Positions 28,681 to 38,267 of a DNA stretch of 38,267 bases are shown one piece after another. Both the position numbers and the translations under genes were made by a program. This DNA comes from Mycobacterium sp. (lineage in GTDB: Bacteria; Actinomycetota; Actinomycetes; Mycobacteriales; Mycobacteriaceae): contig NZ_JAOPWB010000320.1 of the NCBI RefSeq assembly GCF_025965855.1, positions 1 to 38,267 on the forward strand, given 5' to 3'. How positions within the stretch are numbered: position 1 is the first letter of the stretch; every line of letters begins with the position of its first letter. The notes below the pieces were generated by a model that saw only the letters and a program-made list of their open reading frames with translations, was not told where the DNA came from and did not search any database.

Positions 28681-29756
28681 GACAGATCCTCATCGCGGTC
28701 GCCATCGCGCTGACCGTGTCCATCCTGCTGACCCCGGCGCTGATCCGGCTGTTCACCAAGCAGGGGTTCGGGCACCAGATCCGCGAGGACGGCCCGCCGA
28801 CCCACCACACGAAACGCGGCACGCCGTCGATGGGCGGTGTGGCGATCCTGGCCGGCATCTGGGCGGGTTACCTGGGCACCCACCTGGCGGGACTGGCGTT
28901 CGACGGCGAGGGCATTTCCGCGTCGGGTCTGCTGGTGCTGGGACTGGCCACCGTGCTGGGCGCCGTCGGGTTCCTCGACGACCTGATCAAGATCCGCAGG
29001 GCGCGCAACCTCGGGCTGAACAAGACGGCCAAGACGGTCGGCCAGCTCGTCGCCGCGGTGCTGTTCGGGGTGCTGGTTCTGCAGTTCCGCAACGCCAACG
29101 GCCTGACCCCGGCCAGCGCGAACCTGTCCTACGTGCGTGAAATCGCCACTGTCACACTGGCTCCCGGGCTGTTCGTGCTGTTTTGCGTGGTCGTCGTCAG
29201 CGCCTGGTCCAACGCGGTCAATTTCACCGACGGCCTCGACGGGCTGGCCGCCGGTTGCATGGCGATGGTCACCGCCGCCTACGTGTTGATCACCTTCTGG
29301 CAGTACCGCAACGCGTGCGTCACCGCGCCGGGGCTGGGCTGTTACAACGTGCGCGATCCGCTGGACCTGGCGCTCATCGCGGCCGCCACCGCCGGAGCCT
29401 GCATCGGCTTTCTGTGGTGGAATGCCGCGCCGGCCAAGATCTTCATGGGCGACACCGGCTCGCTGGCCCTGGGCGGCATCATCGCGGGCCTCTCGGTCAC
29501 CAGCCGCACCGAGATCCTGGCCGTCGTGCTGGGTTCGCTGTTCGTCGCGGAAGTCACCTCCGTTGTGCTGCAGATCGTGGCCTTTCGCACCACCGGGCGC
29601 CGGGTGTTCCGGATGGCGCCCTTCCACCACCATTTCGAACTGGTCGGCTGGGCCGAAACCACGGTGATCATCCGCTTCTGGCTGCTCACCGCGATCACCT
29701 GCGGCCTGGGCGTGGCCCTGTTCTACGGTGAGTGGCTGGCCACGATCGGCGCCTGA
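28677..29756 (+). CDS. mraY: Phospho-MurNAc-pentapeptide translocase MraY
   Basis: Polytopic enzyme that transfers phospho-MurNAc-pentapeptide to undecaprenyl phosphate, making lipid I. 359 residues with about ten transmembrane helices. Conserved Asp pair D101-D102 in [20 protein letters not shown] at 182-190, [10 protein letters not shown] starting at M257 (the metal-binding Asp is D259) and the HHH motif at 317-319 are all present. GTG 28677 overlaps the murF stop; the TGA overlaps the murD ATG by one base (TGATG). Length equals that of the M. tuberculosis protein. Confidence 0.96.
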   Translation: MRQILIAVAIALTVSILLTPALIRLFTKQGFGHQIREDGPPTHHTKRGTPSMGGVAILAGIWAGYLGTHLAGLAFDGEGISASGLLVLGLATVLGAVGFLDDLIKIRRARNLGLNKTAKTVGQLVAAVLFGVLVLQFRNANGLTPASANLSYVREIATVTLAPGLFVLFCVVVVSAWSNAVNFTDGLDGLAAGCMAMVTAAYVLITFWQYRNACVTAPGLGCYNVRDPLDLALIAAATAGACIGFLWWNAAPAKIFMGDTGSLALGGIIAGLSVTSRTEILAVVLGSLFVAEVTSVVLQIVAFRTTGRRVFRMAPFHHHFELVGWAETTVIIRFWLLTAITCGLGVALFYGEWLATIGA

Positions 29757-31213
29757 TGAGCGGACTCGACCCTTTGATGGCGGGCGCGCCCGTGCTGGTG
29801 GCCGGCGGCGGCGTGACCGGCAAGGCGGTGCTGGCGGCCCTGATCCGATTCGGTGCGGCAGCGACCCTGTGCGACGACGACCCGGCCACGCTGGGCCGGT
29901 ACGCCGACAGCGGGGTGGCGACCGCGACGACGTCGACGGCCGCGCGGCGGGTCTCCGACTACGCCCTGGTGGTCACCAGTCCCGGCTTCTCGCCGTCCAC
30001 GCCGCTGCTGGCCGCCGCCGCGGCGGCGGGCGTGCCCATCTGGGGTGACGTGGAACTGGCCTGGCGGCTCGACGCGGCGGGCCACTACGGGCCGCCGCGG
30101 CGCTGGTTGGTGGTCACCGGGACGAACGGCAAGACCACGACGACGTCGATGCTGCACGCCATGCTGGTCGCCGGGGGGAAAAGCAGCGTGCTGTGCGGCA
30201 ACATCGGCAGCCCGGTGCTCGACGTGCTGGATCAACCGGCCGACCTGCTGGCCGTCGAGCTGTCCAGCTTCCAGCTGCACCGGGCGCCCTCCCTGCGGCC
30301 CGAGGCGGGCGTCGTCCTCAACATCGCCGAGGACCACCTGGACTGGCATTCCACGATGGCGGAATACATCGCGGCGAAGGCCAGGGTGCTGGGTGGCCGG
30401 GTGGCGGTGGTCGGGCTGGACGACAGCCGGGCCGCGGCGTTGCTGGACACCGCGGCCGCGCCGGTCCGGGTCGGCTTCCGGGTCGGTGCGCCTGCCGCGG
30501 GTGAACTGGGCGTGCGCGACGGGCTGCTGGTCGACCGCGCCTTCGCCGACGACCTGGCGCTCTTGCCGGCCGAATCGATACCGGTGCCCGGCCCGGTCGG
30601 GGTGCTCGACGCCCTGGCCGCGGCGGCCCTGGCCCGCAGCGTCGGCGTGTCCGCCGAAGCGATCGGGGCCGCCATCACAACATTCCGGGTGGGCCGGCAT
30701 CGGGCCGAAGTCGTGGCCGTTGCCGACGGGATCACCTACGTCGACGACTCCAAGGCCACCAACCCGCACGCCGCCGAGGCCTCGGCGCTCGCCTATCCGC
30801 GCGTGGTGTGGCTGGCCGGCGGTTTGCTGAAGGGCGCATCCGTCGACGCCGAGGTCGCCAGGATCGCGTCCCGGCTGGTCGGCGCGGTGCTCATCGGGCG
30901 GGATCGCGCGGAGGTTGCAGAGGCGTTATCGCGACACGCGCCGGATGTCCCCGTCGTCCAGGTTGTGACAGGCGAGGATGCTGATATGGATGCGACTGCT
31001 GTGGTTTCTGGTACTGATGTGACAGAAGTGAGACAGTCGGACGGCGACCTCGGTGCTCGCGTCATGACCGCGGCGGTGGCCGCGGCCCGAGACCTCGCGA
31101 AGCCCGGCGACACGGTGCTGCTGGCACCGGCCGGCGCGTCGTTCGACCAGTTCGCCGGCTACGCCGCCCGCGGCGACGCGTTCGCCGCCGCCGTGCGCGC
31201 GGCGATCCGGTAG
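29756..31213 (+). CDS. murD: UDP-MurNAc-L-alanine--D-glutamate ligase
   Basis: Adds D-Glu to UDP-MurNAc-L-Ala. 485 residues, close to the recalled 486 of M. tuberculosis. The N-terminal [13 protein letters not shown] binds the UDP moiety, GTNGKTTTT lies at 122-130, and IAEDHLDWH and [12 protein letters not shown] are the later Mur-ligase blocks. ATG 29756 shares a base with the mraY stop; an in-frame ATG at 29732 lies inside mraY and is rejected. Residues of about 404-428 (nt 30967-31038) form an insert with about 51 percent GC and mostly A/T third positions, very unlike the rest of the gene. Six nucleotides separate it from ftsW. Confidence 0.95.
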   Translation: MSGLDPLMAGAPVLVAGGGVTGKAVLAALIRFGAAATLCDDDPATLGRYADSGVATATTSTAARRVSDYALVVTSPGFSPSTPLLAAAAAAGVPIWGDVELAWRLDAAGHYGPPRRWLVVTGTNGKTTTTSMLHAMLVAGGKSSVLCGNIGSPVLDVLDQPADLLAVELSSFQLHRAPSLRPEAGVVLNIAEDHLDWHSTMAEYIAAKARVLGGRVAVVGLDDSRAAALLDTAAAPVRVGFRVGAPAAGELGVRDGLLVDRAFADDLALLPAESIPVPGPVGVLDALAAAALARSVGVSAEAIGAAITTFRVGRHRAEVVAVADGITYVDDSKATNPHAAEASALAYPRVVWLAGGLLKGASVDAEVARIASRLVGAVLIGRDRAEVAEALSRHAPDVPVVQVVTGEDADMDATAVVSGTDVTEVRQSDGDLGARVMTAAVAAARDLAKPGDTVLLAPAGASFDQFAGYAARGDAFAAAVRAAIR

Positions 31214-31219
31214 GCGGGC

Positions 31220-32887
31220 GTGGGTAACGCACTGACCCGGCGGCTGCGCCGGGGCAAAGGAAGCACAGAGACCGCCATGCCCGATCTGGACGAGGCGGCC
31301 GAGGCGTCGGACGCCAGGAACGCCGACGCCGCGACGGACGCTTTCGAAACTGCCGACCCCTCGGAGGGCAAGGCCCCGGCGGGCGCAAAAGCTGCAAAAG
31401 CCAGGGTCCCGGGCCTGCCGGCCGGCCTGCGCGGCCGGTTCGGGGCCTGGCTGGGCCGACCCATGACGTCGTTTCACCTGATCATCGCCGTCACCGGGCT
31501 GCTGACGACGCTCGGTCTGATCATGGTGCTGTCCGCGTCGGGCGTGCGCTCCTACGGCGCCGACGGGTCGGCGTGGGTGATCTTCGGCAAGCAGGTCCTG
31601 TGGACGGTCATCGGGCTGGTCGCGGCCTACCTCGCGATGCGCGTGTCGGTGCGGTTCATCCGGCGCGTCGCGTTCACCGGCTACCTCGTCACCATCATCT
31701 TGCTGGTGCTGGTGCTCGTTCCCGGCATCGGCAACCTGGCCAACGGCTCGCGTAAGTGGTTCGTGATCGCGGGCTTCTCGATGCAGCCCTCCGAGTTGGC
31801 AAAGATCGCGTTCGCCATCTGGGGTGCGCACCTGCTGGCGGCCCGGCGAATGGAGCGGGCGTCGTTGCGCGAGATGCTGATCCCGCTGGTCCCGGCCGCG
31901 GTCATCGCGCTGGCGCTGATCGTGGCCCAACCCGACCTGGGACAGACGGTGTCGCTGGGCATCATCCTGCTGGCCCTGCTGTGGTACGCCGGGCTGCCGC
32001 TGCGCGTCTTCGTCACCTCGCTGGTGGCGGTCTTCGTCGCAGGCGCGATCCTGGCGATGTCCGCGGGATACCGCTCCGACCGGGTGCGGTCCTGGATCAA
32101 CCCCGAGAACGACCCCCAGGACACCGGCTACCAGGCCCGGCAGGCCAAGTTCGCGCTCGCCCACGGCGGCATCTTCGGTGACGGCCTCGGCCAGGGCACC
32201 GCCAAGTGGAACTACCTGCCCAACGCCCACAACGACTTCATCTTCGCGATCATCGGCGAGGAACTGGGCTTCGTCGGCGCGTTCGGGCTGCTGGCGCTCT
32301 TCGGGCTGTTCGCCTACACCGGGATGCGGATCGCGCGCCGCTCGGCCGACCCGTTCCTGCGGCTGCTGACCGCCACCACGACCATGTGGATCCTCGGGCA
32401 GGCGTTCATCAACATCGGCTACGTGATCGGCGTACTGCCGGTGACCGGCCTGCAGCTGCCGCTCATCTCTGCCGGCGGAACATCCACGGCCGCAACGCTT
32501 TTCATGATCGGGATCATGACCAACGCGGCCCGGCACGAACCGGAGGCGGTGGCCGCGCTGCGGGCCGGGCGCGAAGACAAGGTGAACCGGCTGCTGCGGC
32601 TGCCGCCGCCCCAGCCGTACGTGCCCAGCCGCATCGAGGCGTTCCGCGATCGCAAGCAGGTGGGCCCATCAGCGGCCGGGAAGGGCCCCAAGGCGCCACC
32701 GCGGAAGGCGCCCCGCAAACCGGACACGCCGCTGCGGCCCGCCGCCGGCCGAAAGGCTGCCCGGTCGGCCCGCCAGTCTGGGGGCAACGCCCGCGCGCGG
32801 GGAGGGCATCATGGATCTGGCCAGCGGTACGCCGGCCAGCGTCCGACACGGCGGGCTCGCGCAATGGAAGGTCAGCGTTACGGGTGA
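31220..32887 (+). CDS. ftsW: Septal peptidoglycan glycosyltransferase FtsW (SEDS family)
   Basis: Polymerises lipid II at the septum in complex with PbpB. 555 residues: a charged cytoplasmic head (1-75), about ten transmembrane helices, and a long basic C-terminal tail. The large outside loop holds [20 protein letters not shown], containing the conserved catalytic Asp region, and [20 protein letters not shown] follows. The tail ends in [20 protein letters not shown], nearly as in M. tuberculosis, where basic residues of this tail were shown to bind the acidic C-terminus of FtsZ; that acidic cluster is also present in this window's FtsZ. GTG 31220 is 6 nt after the murD stop; the end overlaps murG (GTGA). 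Confidence 0.95.
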   Translation: MGNALTRRLRRGKGSTETAMPDLDEAAEASDARNADAATDAFETADPSEGKAPAGAKAAKARVPGLPAGLRGRFGAWLGRPMTSFHLIIAVTGLLTTLGLIMVLSASGVRSYGADGSAWVIFGKQVLWTVIGLVAAYLAMRVSVRFIRRVAFTGYLVTIILLVLVLVPGIGNLANGSRKWFVIAGFSMQPSELAKIAFAIWGAHLLAARRMERASLREMLIPLVPAAVIALALIVAQPDLGQTVSLGIILLALLWYAGLPLRVFVTSLVAVFVAGAILAMSAGYRSDRVRSWINPENDPQDTGYQARQAKFALAHGGIFGDGLGQGTAKWNYLPNAHNDFIFAIIGEELGFVGAFGLLALFGLFAYTGMRIARRSADPFLRLLTATTTMWILGQAFINIGYVIGVLPVTGLQLPLISAGGTSTAATLFMIGIMTNAARHEPEAVAALRAGREDKVNRLLRLPPPQPYVPSRIEAFRDRKQVGPSAAGKGPKAPPRKAPRKPDTPLRPAAGRKAARSARQSGGNARARGGHHGSGQRYAGQRPTRRARAMEGQRYG

Positions 32888-34092
32888 ACGGCACGATCAA
32901 ACAGCCGGCCGGCGGGCTGGGGGCAAGCCCCTCGCCCGCCGGTGCCGCATCATCGGCTCTTGATTCGTTGTCGGTGGTGCTCGCCGGCGGGGGGACGGCC
33001 GGCCATGTGGAGCCCGCCATGGCCGTCGCCGACGCGCTCAGCGCCCTGGATCCGCGGGTCAGGATCACCGCGTTGGGCACCCGACGCGGGCTCGAGACCC
33101 GGTTGGTGCCCGAGCGGGGCTATCACCTCGAGCTGATCACGCCGGTCCCGCTGCCGCGAAAGCCCAGCGGTGACCTGGCACGGCTGCCGCCGCGGGTGTG
33201 GCGCGCCGTCCGGGAGGCTCGCGCGGTGCTCGACGCCGTCGATGCCGACGTGGTGATCGGTTTCGGCGGGTATGTGGCGGTGCCCGCGTACCTCGCCGCC
33301 CGCGGCATGCCGGGCGTGTTCGGTCGCAGGCGCCGCGTCCCGGTGGTGATCCACGAAGCCAACGCGCGCGCCGGGCTGGCCAACCGCGTGGGCGCCCGCA
33401 GCGCCGCACGGGTGCTGTCGGCGGTGCCGGATTGCGGCCTGCCGCGCGCCGAGGTGGTCGGGGTACCGGTCCGGGCCGCCATCACCGCGCTCGACCGCAC
33501 GGCGTTGCGCGCCGAGGCGCGCAGGCACTTCGGCTTCGCCGACGACGCGCGGGTGCTGCTGGTGTTCGGCGGCTCGCAGGGCGCGGTCTCCCTCAACCGG
33601 GCCGTCTCCGGCGCCGCCGCCGGCCTCGCCGCGGCGGGAGTGGCCGTGCTGCACGCGCACGGACCCAAGAACACCCTCGAGCTGCGCGCGCCCCAGCCGG
33701 GCGACCCGCCGTACGTGGCGGTGCCCTACCTGGACCGGATGGACCTGGCCTACGCCGCCGCCGATCTGGTCATCTGCCGGTCCGGGGCGATGACGGTCGC
33801 CGAAGTCTCGGCCGTCGGCCTGCCGGCCATCTACGTGCCGCTGCCGATCGGCAACGGAGAGCAGCGGCTCAACGCGTTGCCGGTGGTCAACGCCGGGGGC
33901 GGCATAGTCGTCGCCGACGCCGCCCTGACGCCGGCCGTGGTCGCCCGCGAGGTGGCCGCGCTGCTCACCGACCCGCCGCGGTTGGCGGCGATGACGACGG
34001 CCGCCGCGCGGGTGGGACACCCGGATGCCGCGCGCCAAGTGGCCCAGGCGGCGCTGGACATCGCCCGATTGGCATCCCGGAGACGACGGTGA
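32884..34092 (+). CDS. murG: UDP-GlcNAc--lipid I N-acetylglucosamine transferase MurG
   Basis: Converts lipid I to lipid II at the inner face of the membrane; GT-B fold, family GT28. 402 residues. [11 protein letters not shown] at 35-45 is the first G-loop, [12 protein letters not shown] the acceptor-side block, [13 protein letters not shown] the third G-loop, and [11 protein letters not shown] with [13 protein letters not shown] the donor site. A Gly/Ala/Ser-rich N-terminal extension of about 28 residues precedes the fold, as in M. tuberculosis. GTG 32884 overlaps the ftsW stop; a longer in-frame run from 32206 is out-of-frame noise inside ftsW. Its TGA overlaps the murC GTG. Confidence 0.95.
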   Translation: MNGTIKQPAGGLGASPSPAGAASSALDSLSVVLAGGGTAGHVEPAMAVADALSALDPRVRITALGTRRGLETRLVPERGYHLELITPVPLPRKPSGDLARLPPRVWRAVREARAVLDAVDADVVIGFGGYVAVPAYLAARGMPGVFGRRRRVPVVIHEANARAGLANRVGARSAARVLSAVPDCGLPRAEVVGVPVRAAITALDRTALRAEARRHFGFADDARVLLVFGGSQGAVSLNRAVSGAAAGLAAAGVAVLHAHGPKNTLELRAPQPGDPPYVAVPYLDRMDLAYAAADLVICRSGAMTVAEVSAVGLPAIYVPLPIGNGEQRLNALPVVNAGGGIVVADAALTPAVVAREVAALLTDPPRLAAMTTAAARVGHPDAARQVAQAALDIARLASRRRR

Positions 34093-35588
34093 GTGCCGAG
34101 CAACTGCCGCCCGAGCTGCGCCGCGTGCACATGGTGGGCATCGGGGGAGCCGGCATGTCGGGGATCGCCCGCATCCTGCTGGACCGGGGCGGGCTGGTTT
34201 CCGGGTCCGACGCCAAGGAGTCGCGCGGCTTGCACGCCCTGCGGGCCCGGGGCGCGGAGATCCGCGTCGGCCACGACGCGTCGTCGCTGGACCTGTTGCC
34301 CGGCGGCCTCACGGCGGTCATCACCACCCACGCGGCGATCCCGAAGACGAATCCCGAGCTCGTCGAGGCGCGCCGGCGCGGCATTCCCGTGCTGTTGCGG
34401 CCGGCCGTGCTGGCCAAGCTCATGGCCGGGCGCACCACGCTGATGGTGACCGGCACGCACGGCAAGACGACGACGACGTCGATGCTGATCGTGGCCCTGC
34501 AGCACTGCGGGCGCGACCCGTCGTTCGCGGTCGGTGGGGAACTCGGCGAGGCCGGCACCAACGCCCACCACGGCAGCGGCGACTGTTTCGTCGCCGAGGC
34601 CGACGAAAGCGACGGCTCGCTGCTGGAATACACGCCCGACGTCGCGCTGGTCACCAACGTCGAAACCGATCACCTGGACTTCTACGGCAGCGCCGACGCG
34701 TACGTCGGCGTGTTCGACGCGTTCGTGGAGCGGCTTGCCCCCGGGGGAGCGCTCGTCGTGTGCACCGATGACCCGGGGGCGGCGGCGCTGGCCGAACGCA
34801 CCGCCGCACTGGGAATCCGGGTGCTGCGCTATGGCTCCGCCGACCGGCCGGGCGAACCGTTGGCGGCCAGGCTGGTGTCCTGGGAGCAGCAGGGCACCGA
34901 GGCGGTCGCGCACATCCAGCTGGCCTCGGAACCGGTCCCAGAAGAGCATCCGCGCGTGATGCGGCTGTCGGTGCCCGGACGGCACATGGCGCTCAATGCG
35001 CTGGGCGCGTTGCTGGCGGCGACCGAGATCGGTGCCTCGGCCGACGATGTGCTCGACGGGCTGGCCGGATTCGAGGGCGTGCGACGGCGGTTCGAACTGG
35101 TCGGGACCTCGGGAACTGGCCAGGAATCGGTTCGGGTGTTCGACGACTACGCCCACCATCCCACGGAGATCGGCGCCACCCTGGCGGCGGTTCGCACGGT
35201 CCTCGAGCAGAGCGGCAGCGGTCTCGGTGGCCGTTGCATCGTGGTGTTTCAGCCCCACTTGTATTCGCGTACAAAGGCTTTCGCCGCCGAATTCGGTCGC
35301 GCGCTCGACGCCGCCGACGAGGTGTTCGTCCTCGACGTCTACGGCGCACGCGAACAACCGCTCACCGGCGTCAGCGGGGCCAGCGTCGCCGAGCACGTCA
35401 GCGTGCCGGTGCGCTACCTCCCGGATTTCTCCGCGGTCGCCGAGGAGGTCGCCGCGGCCGCCGGTCCCGGCGACGTCGTCGTCACGATGGGTGCGGGCGA
35501 CGTGACCCTGCTGGGTCCGGAAATCGTGACCGCGCTGCGGGTGCGCGCCAACCGCAGCGCGCCGGGCAGGCCGGGGATCCCACGATGA
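34089..35588 (+). CDS. murC: UDP-MurNAc--L-alanine ligase
   Basis: Attaches the first stem amino acid, L-Ala, to UDP-MurNAc. 499 residues. [14 protein letters not shown] is the N-terminal UDP-binding loop, GTHGKTTTT lies at 122-130, EADESDGS and DHLDFYGS are the metal and substrate blocks and [11 protein letters not shown] the C-terminal domain mark. All are intact. GTG 34089 overlaps the murG stop (GTGA) and the TGA overlaps the ftsQ ATG (ATGA). The gene makes functional sense with the yfiH gene further on, whose E. coli homologue removes errors caused when MurC takes L-Ser or Gly. Confidence 0.96.
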   Translation: MSAEQLPPELRRVHMVGIGGAGMSGIARILLDRGGLVSGSDAKESRGLHALRARGAEIRVGHDASSLDLLPGGLTAVITTHAAIPKTNPELVEARRRGIPVLLRPAVLAKLMAGRTTLMVTGTHGKTTTTSMLIVALQHCGRDPSFAVGGELGEAGTNAHHGSGDCFVAEADESDGSLLEYTPDVALVTNVETDHLDFYGSADAYVGVFDAFVERLAPGGALVVCTDDPGAAALAERTAALGIRVLRYGSADRPGEPLAARLVSWEQQGTEAVAHIQLASEPVPEEHPRVMRLSVPGRHMALNALGALLAATEIGASADDVLDGLAGFEGVRRRFELVGTSGTGQESVRVFDDYAHHPTEIGATLAAVRTVLEQSGSGLGGRCIVVFQPHLYSRTKAFAAEFGRALDAADEVFVLDVYGAREQPLTGVSGASVAEHVSVPVRYLPDFSAVAEEVAAAAGPGDVVVTMGAGDVTLLGPEIVTALRVRANRSAPGRPGIPR

Positions 35589-36520
35589 CCGAGCCGAACG
35601 AGGCTGCCCCGGCCGATCCGGGGGCCGACTCCTCCGACAGCGTGATCACCGAACCGCTCGTGGTGGCGGCGCAGGACTGTCCGGCGCAGGAGGATCAGGC
35701 CGAATTCGAAGGGCCACGCCGACGGGCCCGCCGTGAACGGGCCGAGCGCCGCGCCGCGCAGGCGCGCGCCCGAGCCATCGAGGACGCCCGCCGCGAGGCC
35801 AAACGCCAGGCCGGCGGGCATATCGTCAGCCCACCCAAAAGCCCCGCCCGCGGCGTCGTCCGAGGCCTGAAAATGCTGCTCGTCAGCGTGGTGGTGGCCG
35901 TCGTCGGGGTCGGGCTCGGGCTGGTGCTGTATTTCACCCCCGCGATGTCGGCGCGCGACATCGTCGTCACCGGCACCGGAACGGTGACGCGCGAGGAGGT
36001 CCTGGATGCTGCGCGGGTGCGGCCGGGAACGCCGCTCCTGCAGATCAACACCAACCAGGTCGCCGAGCGGGTGGCGGCGATTCGGCGGGTGGCCAGCGCG
36101 CGCGTGCAGCGGCAATATCCGTCGGCCCTGCGCATCACCATCGTCGAGCGGGTTCCGTTGGTAGTGAAGGATTTTCCGGACGGTCCACACCTGTTCGACC
36201 GCGATGGCGTCGACTTCGCGACCGCGCCGCCGCCTCCGGCGTTGCCCTACATCGATGTCGCCGACCCCGGACCCGGCGACCCGGCGACCAAGGCCGCGCT
36301 GCAGGTGCTGATCGCGCTGCGCCCCGAGGTGGCGGGCCAGGTGGGGCGGATTGCGGCCCCGTCGGTCGCCTCGATCACGCTGACGCTCAACGACGGGCGG
36401 GTGGTGATCTGGGGGACCACCGACCGCACCGAGGAGAAGGCCGAGAAGCTGGCCGCGCTGTTGACGCAGCCCGGGCGGACCTACGACGTGTCCAGCCCCG
36501 ATCTGCCGACCGTGAAGTAG
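35585..36520 (+). CDS. ftsQ: Cell division protein FtsQ
   Basis: Bitopic divisome protein that links FtsL/FtsB with the synthase. 311 residues: a long cytoplasmic domain with an acidic first 40 residues and an Arg/Ala/Glu-rich helix (45-75), one transmembrane helix (about 97-117), then a POTRA domain (about 121-190) containing [20 protein letters not shown] and a beta domain with [19 protein letters not shown]. Length is near the recalled 314 of M. tuberculosis. ATG 35585 overlaps the murC stop. Followed by a 195-nt gap with the ftsZ promoter; in M. tuberculosis several ftsZ promoters have been mapped in and after ftsQ. Confidence 0.95.
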   Translation: MTEPNEAAPADPGADSSDSVITEPLVVAAQDCPAQEDQAEFEGPRRRARRERAERRAAQARARAIEDARREAKRQAGGHIVSPPKSPARGVVRGLKMLLVSVVVAVVGVGLGLVLYFTPAMSARDIVVTGTGTVTREEVLDAARVRPGTPLLQINTNQVAERVAAIRRVASARVQRQYPSALRITIVERVPLVVKDFPDGPHLFDRDGVDFATAPPPPALPYIDVADPGPGDPATKAALQVLIALRPEVAGQVGRIAAPSVASITLTLNDGRVVIWGTTDRTEEKAEKLAALLTQPGRTYDVSSPDLPTVK

Positions 36521-36633
36521 CCGCGCAGCTCGCGCGCGAAAAGTAACGCCACAAAAATTTGCGTGCCGCGCGTCGGCGCGCCTGCGGGATTAGCGCCCGT
36601 CAGACCCATACCGTTCTGTTTGCGCGGAACTAC

Positions 36634-36657
36634 TTGACATAACTCTAAGCCTATGGT
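36634..36657 (+). promoter_or_regulatory. ftsZ promoter region
   Basis: A perfect TTGACA (36634-36639) is followed by TATGGT (36652-36657), but with only 12 nt between them, shorter than standard. Two promoters may overlap, or only the TATGGT is used, starting near 36664 and giving a leader of about 50 nt with GGAGG (36701-36705). TACCGT (36609-36614) is another -10 candidate. A tandem GGTTGA-GGTTGA-GGGTTT (36655-36672) directly follows the TATGGT. Confidence 0.5.
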
Positions 36658-36715
36658 TGAGGTTGAGGGTTTGCCAAGCGGACACACCGAGTCCCACCAG
36701 GGAGGAAGAAGAATG

Positions 36716-37867
36716 ATGACCCCCCCGCACAATTACTTGGCCGTCATCAAGGTTGTGGGTATCGGTGGCGGCGGCGTCAACGCCGTCAACCGGATGATCG
36801 AGCAGGGCCTCAAGGGCGTGGAGTTCATCGCCATCAACACCGACGCGCAGGCGCTGTTGATGAGCGACGCCGATGTCAAGCTCGACGTCGGCCGCGACTC
36901 CACTCGCGGACTGGGCGCCGGCGCCGACCCGGAGGTCGGGCGCAGGGCCGCCGACGATGCCAAAGACGAGATCGAAGAACTGCTGCGCGGCGCGGACATG
37001 GTGTTCGTCACCGCCGGCGAAGGCGGCGGGACCGGCACGGGCGGGGCACCCGTCGTGGCCAGCATCGCCCGCAAGCTGGGCGCGTTGACCGTCGGCGTGG
37101 TCACCCGGCCGTTCTCCTTCGAGGGCAAACGGCGCGGCAATCAGGCCGAAACCGGCATCGCCTCGCTGCGGGAGAGTTGCGACACCCTCATCGTGATCCC
37201 CAACGACCGGCTGCTGCAGATGGGCGACGCCGCGGTATCGCTGATGGACGCGTTCCGCAGCGCCGACGAGGTGCTGCTCAACGGCGTGCAGGGCATCACC
37301 GACCTGATCACCACGCCGGGCCTGATCAACGTCGACTTCGCCGACGTCAAGGGCATCATGTCCGGCGCCGGCACCGCGTTGATGGGCATCGGCTCGGCGC
37401 GCGGCGAGGGCCGGTCGCTCAAGGCCGCCGAGATCGCGATCAACTCGCCGCTGCTGGAGGCGTCGATGGAGGGCGCCCAGGGCGTGCTGATGTCGATCGC
37501 CGGCGGCAGCGACCTGGGCCTGTTCGAGATCAACGAGGCGGCCTCGCTGGTGCAGGACGCCGCCCACCAGGACGCCAACATCATCTTCGGCACCGTCATC
37601 GACGACTCGCTGGGCGACGAGGTGCGCGTCACCGTCATCGCGGCGGGCTTCGAGGCCAGCGGACCGGGCCGCAAGCCGGTCATCGGGGGCAGCGCCGGGG
37701 AGAAAGCCGGCGCGCACCGGATCGAGTCGGCGAAGGCCGGCAAGCTCACCTCGACGCTGTTCGAGCCCGTCGACGCGGTCAGCGTGCCGGTGCACACCAA
37801 CGGCGCGACCTTGAGTATTGGCGGCGACGACGATGACGTCGATGTGCCGCCGTTCATGCGCCGCTGA
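36716..37867 (+). CDS. ftsZ: Cell division GTPase FtsZ
   Basis: Tubulin-like GTPase that forms the Z ring. 383 residues. [16 protein letters not shown] is the first nucleotide loop, GGGTGTGG (103-110) the tubulin signature, and [20 protein letters not shown] the T7 synergy loop. The C-terminus ends in [13 protein letters not shown]; the Asp cluster binds the basic tail of FtsW in M. tuberculosis. Two adjacent ATGs (36713, 36716) follow GGAGG; I use the second because the family sequence begins MTPPHNYL, although 36713 has slightly better spacing (7 rather than 10 nt). An in-frame ATG at 36653 overlaps the promoter and is rejected. It is four residues longer than the M. tuberculosis protein, with the difference in the variable linker. 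Confidence 0.97.
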   Translation: MTPPHNYLAVIKVVGIGGGGVNAVNRMIEQGLKGVEFIAINTDAQALLMSDADVKLDVGRDSTRGLGAGADPEVGRRAADDAKDEIEELLRGADMVFVTAGEGGGTGTGGAPVVASIARKLGALTVGVVTRPFSFEGKRRGNQAETGIASLRESCDTLIVIPNDRLLQMGDAAVSLMDAFRSADEVLLNGVQGITDLITTPGLINVDFADVKGIMSGAGTALMGIGSARGEGRSLKAAEIAINSPLLEASMEGAQGVLMSIAGGSDLGLFEINEAASLVQDAAHQDANIIFGTVIDDSLGDEVRVTVIAAGFEASGPGRKPVIGGSAGEKAGAHRIESAKAGKLTSTLFEPVDAVSVPVHTNGATLSIGGDDDDVDVPPFMRR

Positions 37868-37888
37868 CGCCGTGCGGGTGACAGAGGA

Positions 37889-37908
37889 GCCCCGGTCGGC
37901 TTCGGGGC
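37889..37908 (+). terminator. Possible weak terminator or hairpin after ftsZ
   Basis: Perfect 6-bp stem GCCCCG/CGGGGC (37889-37894 with 37903-37908) around an 8-nt loop, 21 nt after the ftsZ stop. No T-run follows, so full termination is doubtful. Confidence 0.3.
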
Positions 37909-37952
37909 GGCCCGGCCGGCCGTGCTTTCCGCGGTTTTCTGATACTTGTCAC

Positions 37953-38258
37953 GTGAGCGTTCGCATCCGGCGGGTGAGCACCACCCGCGCCGGCGGTGTC
38001 TCGGCGCCGCCGTTCGACACCTTCAACCTGGGCGACCACGTCGGCGACGACCCGGCGGCGGTGGCCGCCAACCGGTCCCGGCTGGGCGCCGCCATCGGCC
38101 TTGGCGCCGACCGGGTGGTGTGGATGAACCAGGTGCACGGCGATCGGGTCGAGGTGGTCGACGCGCCGCGGAGCGCCGCCGTCGGCGGCAGGGTGGGCGC
38201 CGACGCGTTGGTCACCGGCACGCCGCGATTTGCGCTGGCGGTGGTGTCCGCCGACTGA
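37953..38258 (+). CDS. yfiH: YfiH/PgeF peptidoglycan editing factor, N-terminal part, with in-frame TGA at the conserved Cys codon
   Basis: Start of a gene of the YfiH (multicopper polyphenol oxidase/PgeF) family, which in E. coli corrects peptidoglycan precursors carrying a wrong first amino acid. GTG 37953 gives VSVRIRRVSTTRAGGVS, then FDTFNLGDHVGDD and MNQVHGDRVE, with H62 as the first zinc ligand. The frame then reads AVVSAD-TGA-VPV up to the window edge, where the family has ADCxPV with the catalytic zinc-binding Cys. So codon 102 is TGA in place of TGC or TGT. The frame stays in register for the remaining three codons. This is a nonsense mutation, a sequence error, or a selenocysteine codon. 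GATACT lies 6 nt before the GTG as a possible leaderless -10. Confidence 0.85.
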   Translation: MSVRIRRVSTTRAGGVSAPPFDTFNLGDHVGDDPAAVAANRSRLGAAIGLGADRVVWMNQVHGDRVEVVDAPRSAAVGGRVGADALVTGTPRFALAVVSAD

Positions 38259-38267
38259 GTGCCGGTG

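Noticed and set aside
33198-34088. In-frame upstream extension of murC through murG
   Set aside because: The conserved MurC sequence begins at GTG 34089 with a GTGA overlap; upstream residues are shadow composition.
36550-36590. GC-rich palindromic stretch (GGCGCGCC area) after ftsQ as a terminator
   Set aside because: Stem is short and no T-run follows on the plus strand.
36653-36715. 20-residue N-terminal extension of FtsZ from ATG 36653
   Set aside because: The ATG overlaps the predicted -10 box, and the family starts at MTPPHNYL after a good GGAGG site.

Overview
The window is mycobacterial chromosome. It is very GC-rich, uses GTG and TTG starts freely, and matches in inverted order the M. 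tuberculosis H37Rv stretch from about Rv2190c to Rv2149c (order and names recalled, not searched). It carries no IS6110 between the DUF3040 gene and mraZ, no transposase next to aroG, and no PE_PGRS block between pbpB and murE. This suggests a non-tuberculous, probably slow-growing Mycobacterium; I cannot name the species.

Left third (1-13 kb), envelope and lipid genes: the end of a RipC-like NlpC/P60 hydrolase, a membrane-anchored HExxH metalloprotease, pimB (second PIM mannose), fadD15 (opposite strand), two SRPBCC lipid-binding-fold proteins, an ArsA-like ATPase with a small Cys-containing partner, a PlsC-type acyltransferase, the GT-C mannosyltransferase mptC (opposite strand), a multispanning membrane protein, an RNase T-like exoribonuclease and aroG. 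A 26-bp perfect inverted repeat separates aroG from the convergent pknL.

Middle (12-20 kb), regulatory and lipoglycan genes: pknL diverges from its substrate gene (Rv2175c type). The pair idsA2-mptA (prenyl diphosphate synthase, lipomannan alpha-1,6-mannosyltransferase) follows. Next come a MetF-like reductase, lppM, a GNAT acetyltransferase and a DUF3040 membrane protein that ends in a clear intrinsic terminator.

Right half (20-38 kb), the dcw division and cell-wall cluster on the plus strand: mraZ, rsmH, ftsL-like, pbpB, a repeat-filled gap, murE, murF, mraY, murD, ftsW, murG, murC, ftsQ, ftsZ and the start of yfiH/pgeF. Most junctions are 4-nt ATGA/GTGA overlaps, so translation is probably coupled. 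The products make UDP-MurNAc-pentapeptide and lipid II, polymerise and cross-link it at the septum, and build the divisome.

Most notable observations: an in-frame TGA exactly at the conserved catalytic Cys codon of yfiH at the right edge; three perfect TGGGG boxes at 10-bp spacing over the mraZ promoter; a composite 20-bp repeat array between pbpB and murE; a recurring TANNNT-N6/7-start arrangement predicting leaderless transcripts for six genes, which challenges the usual start of the PknL substrate; and a stable hairpin between mraZ and rsmH.
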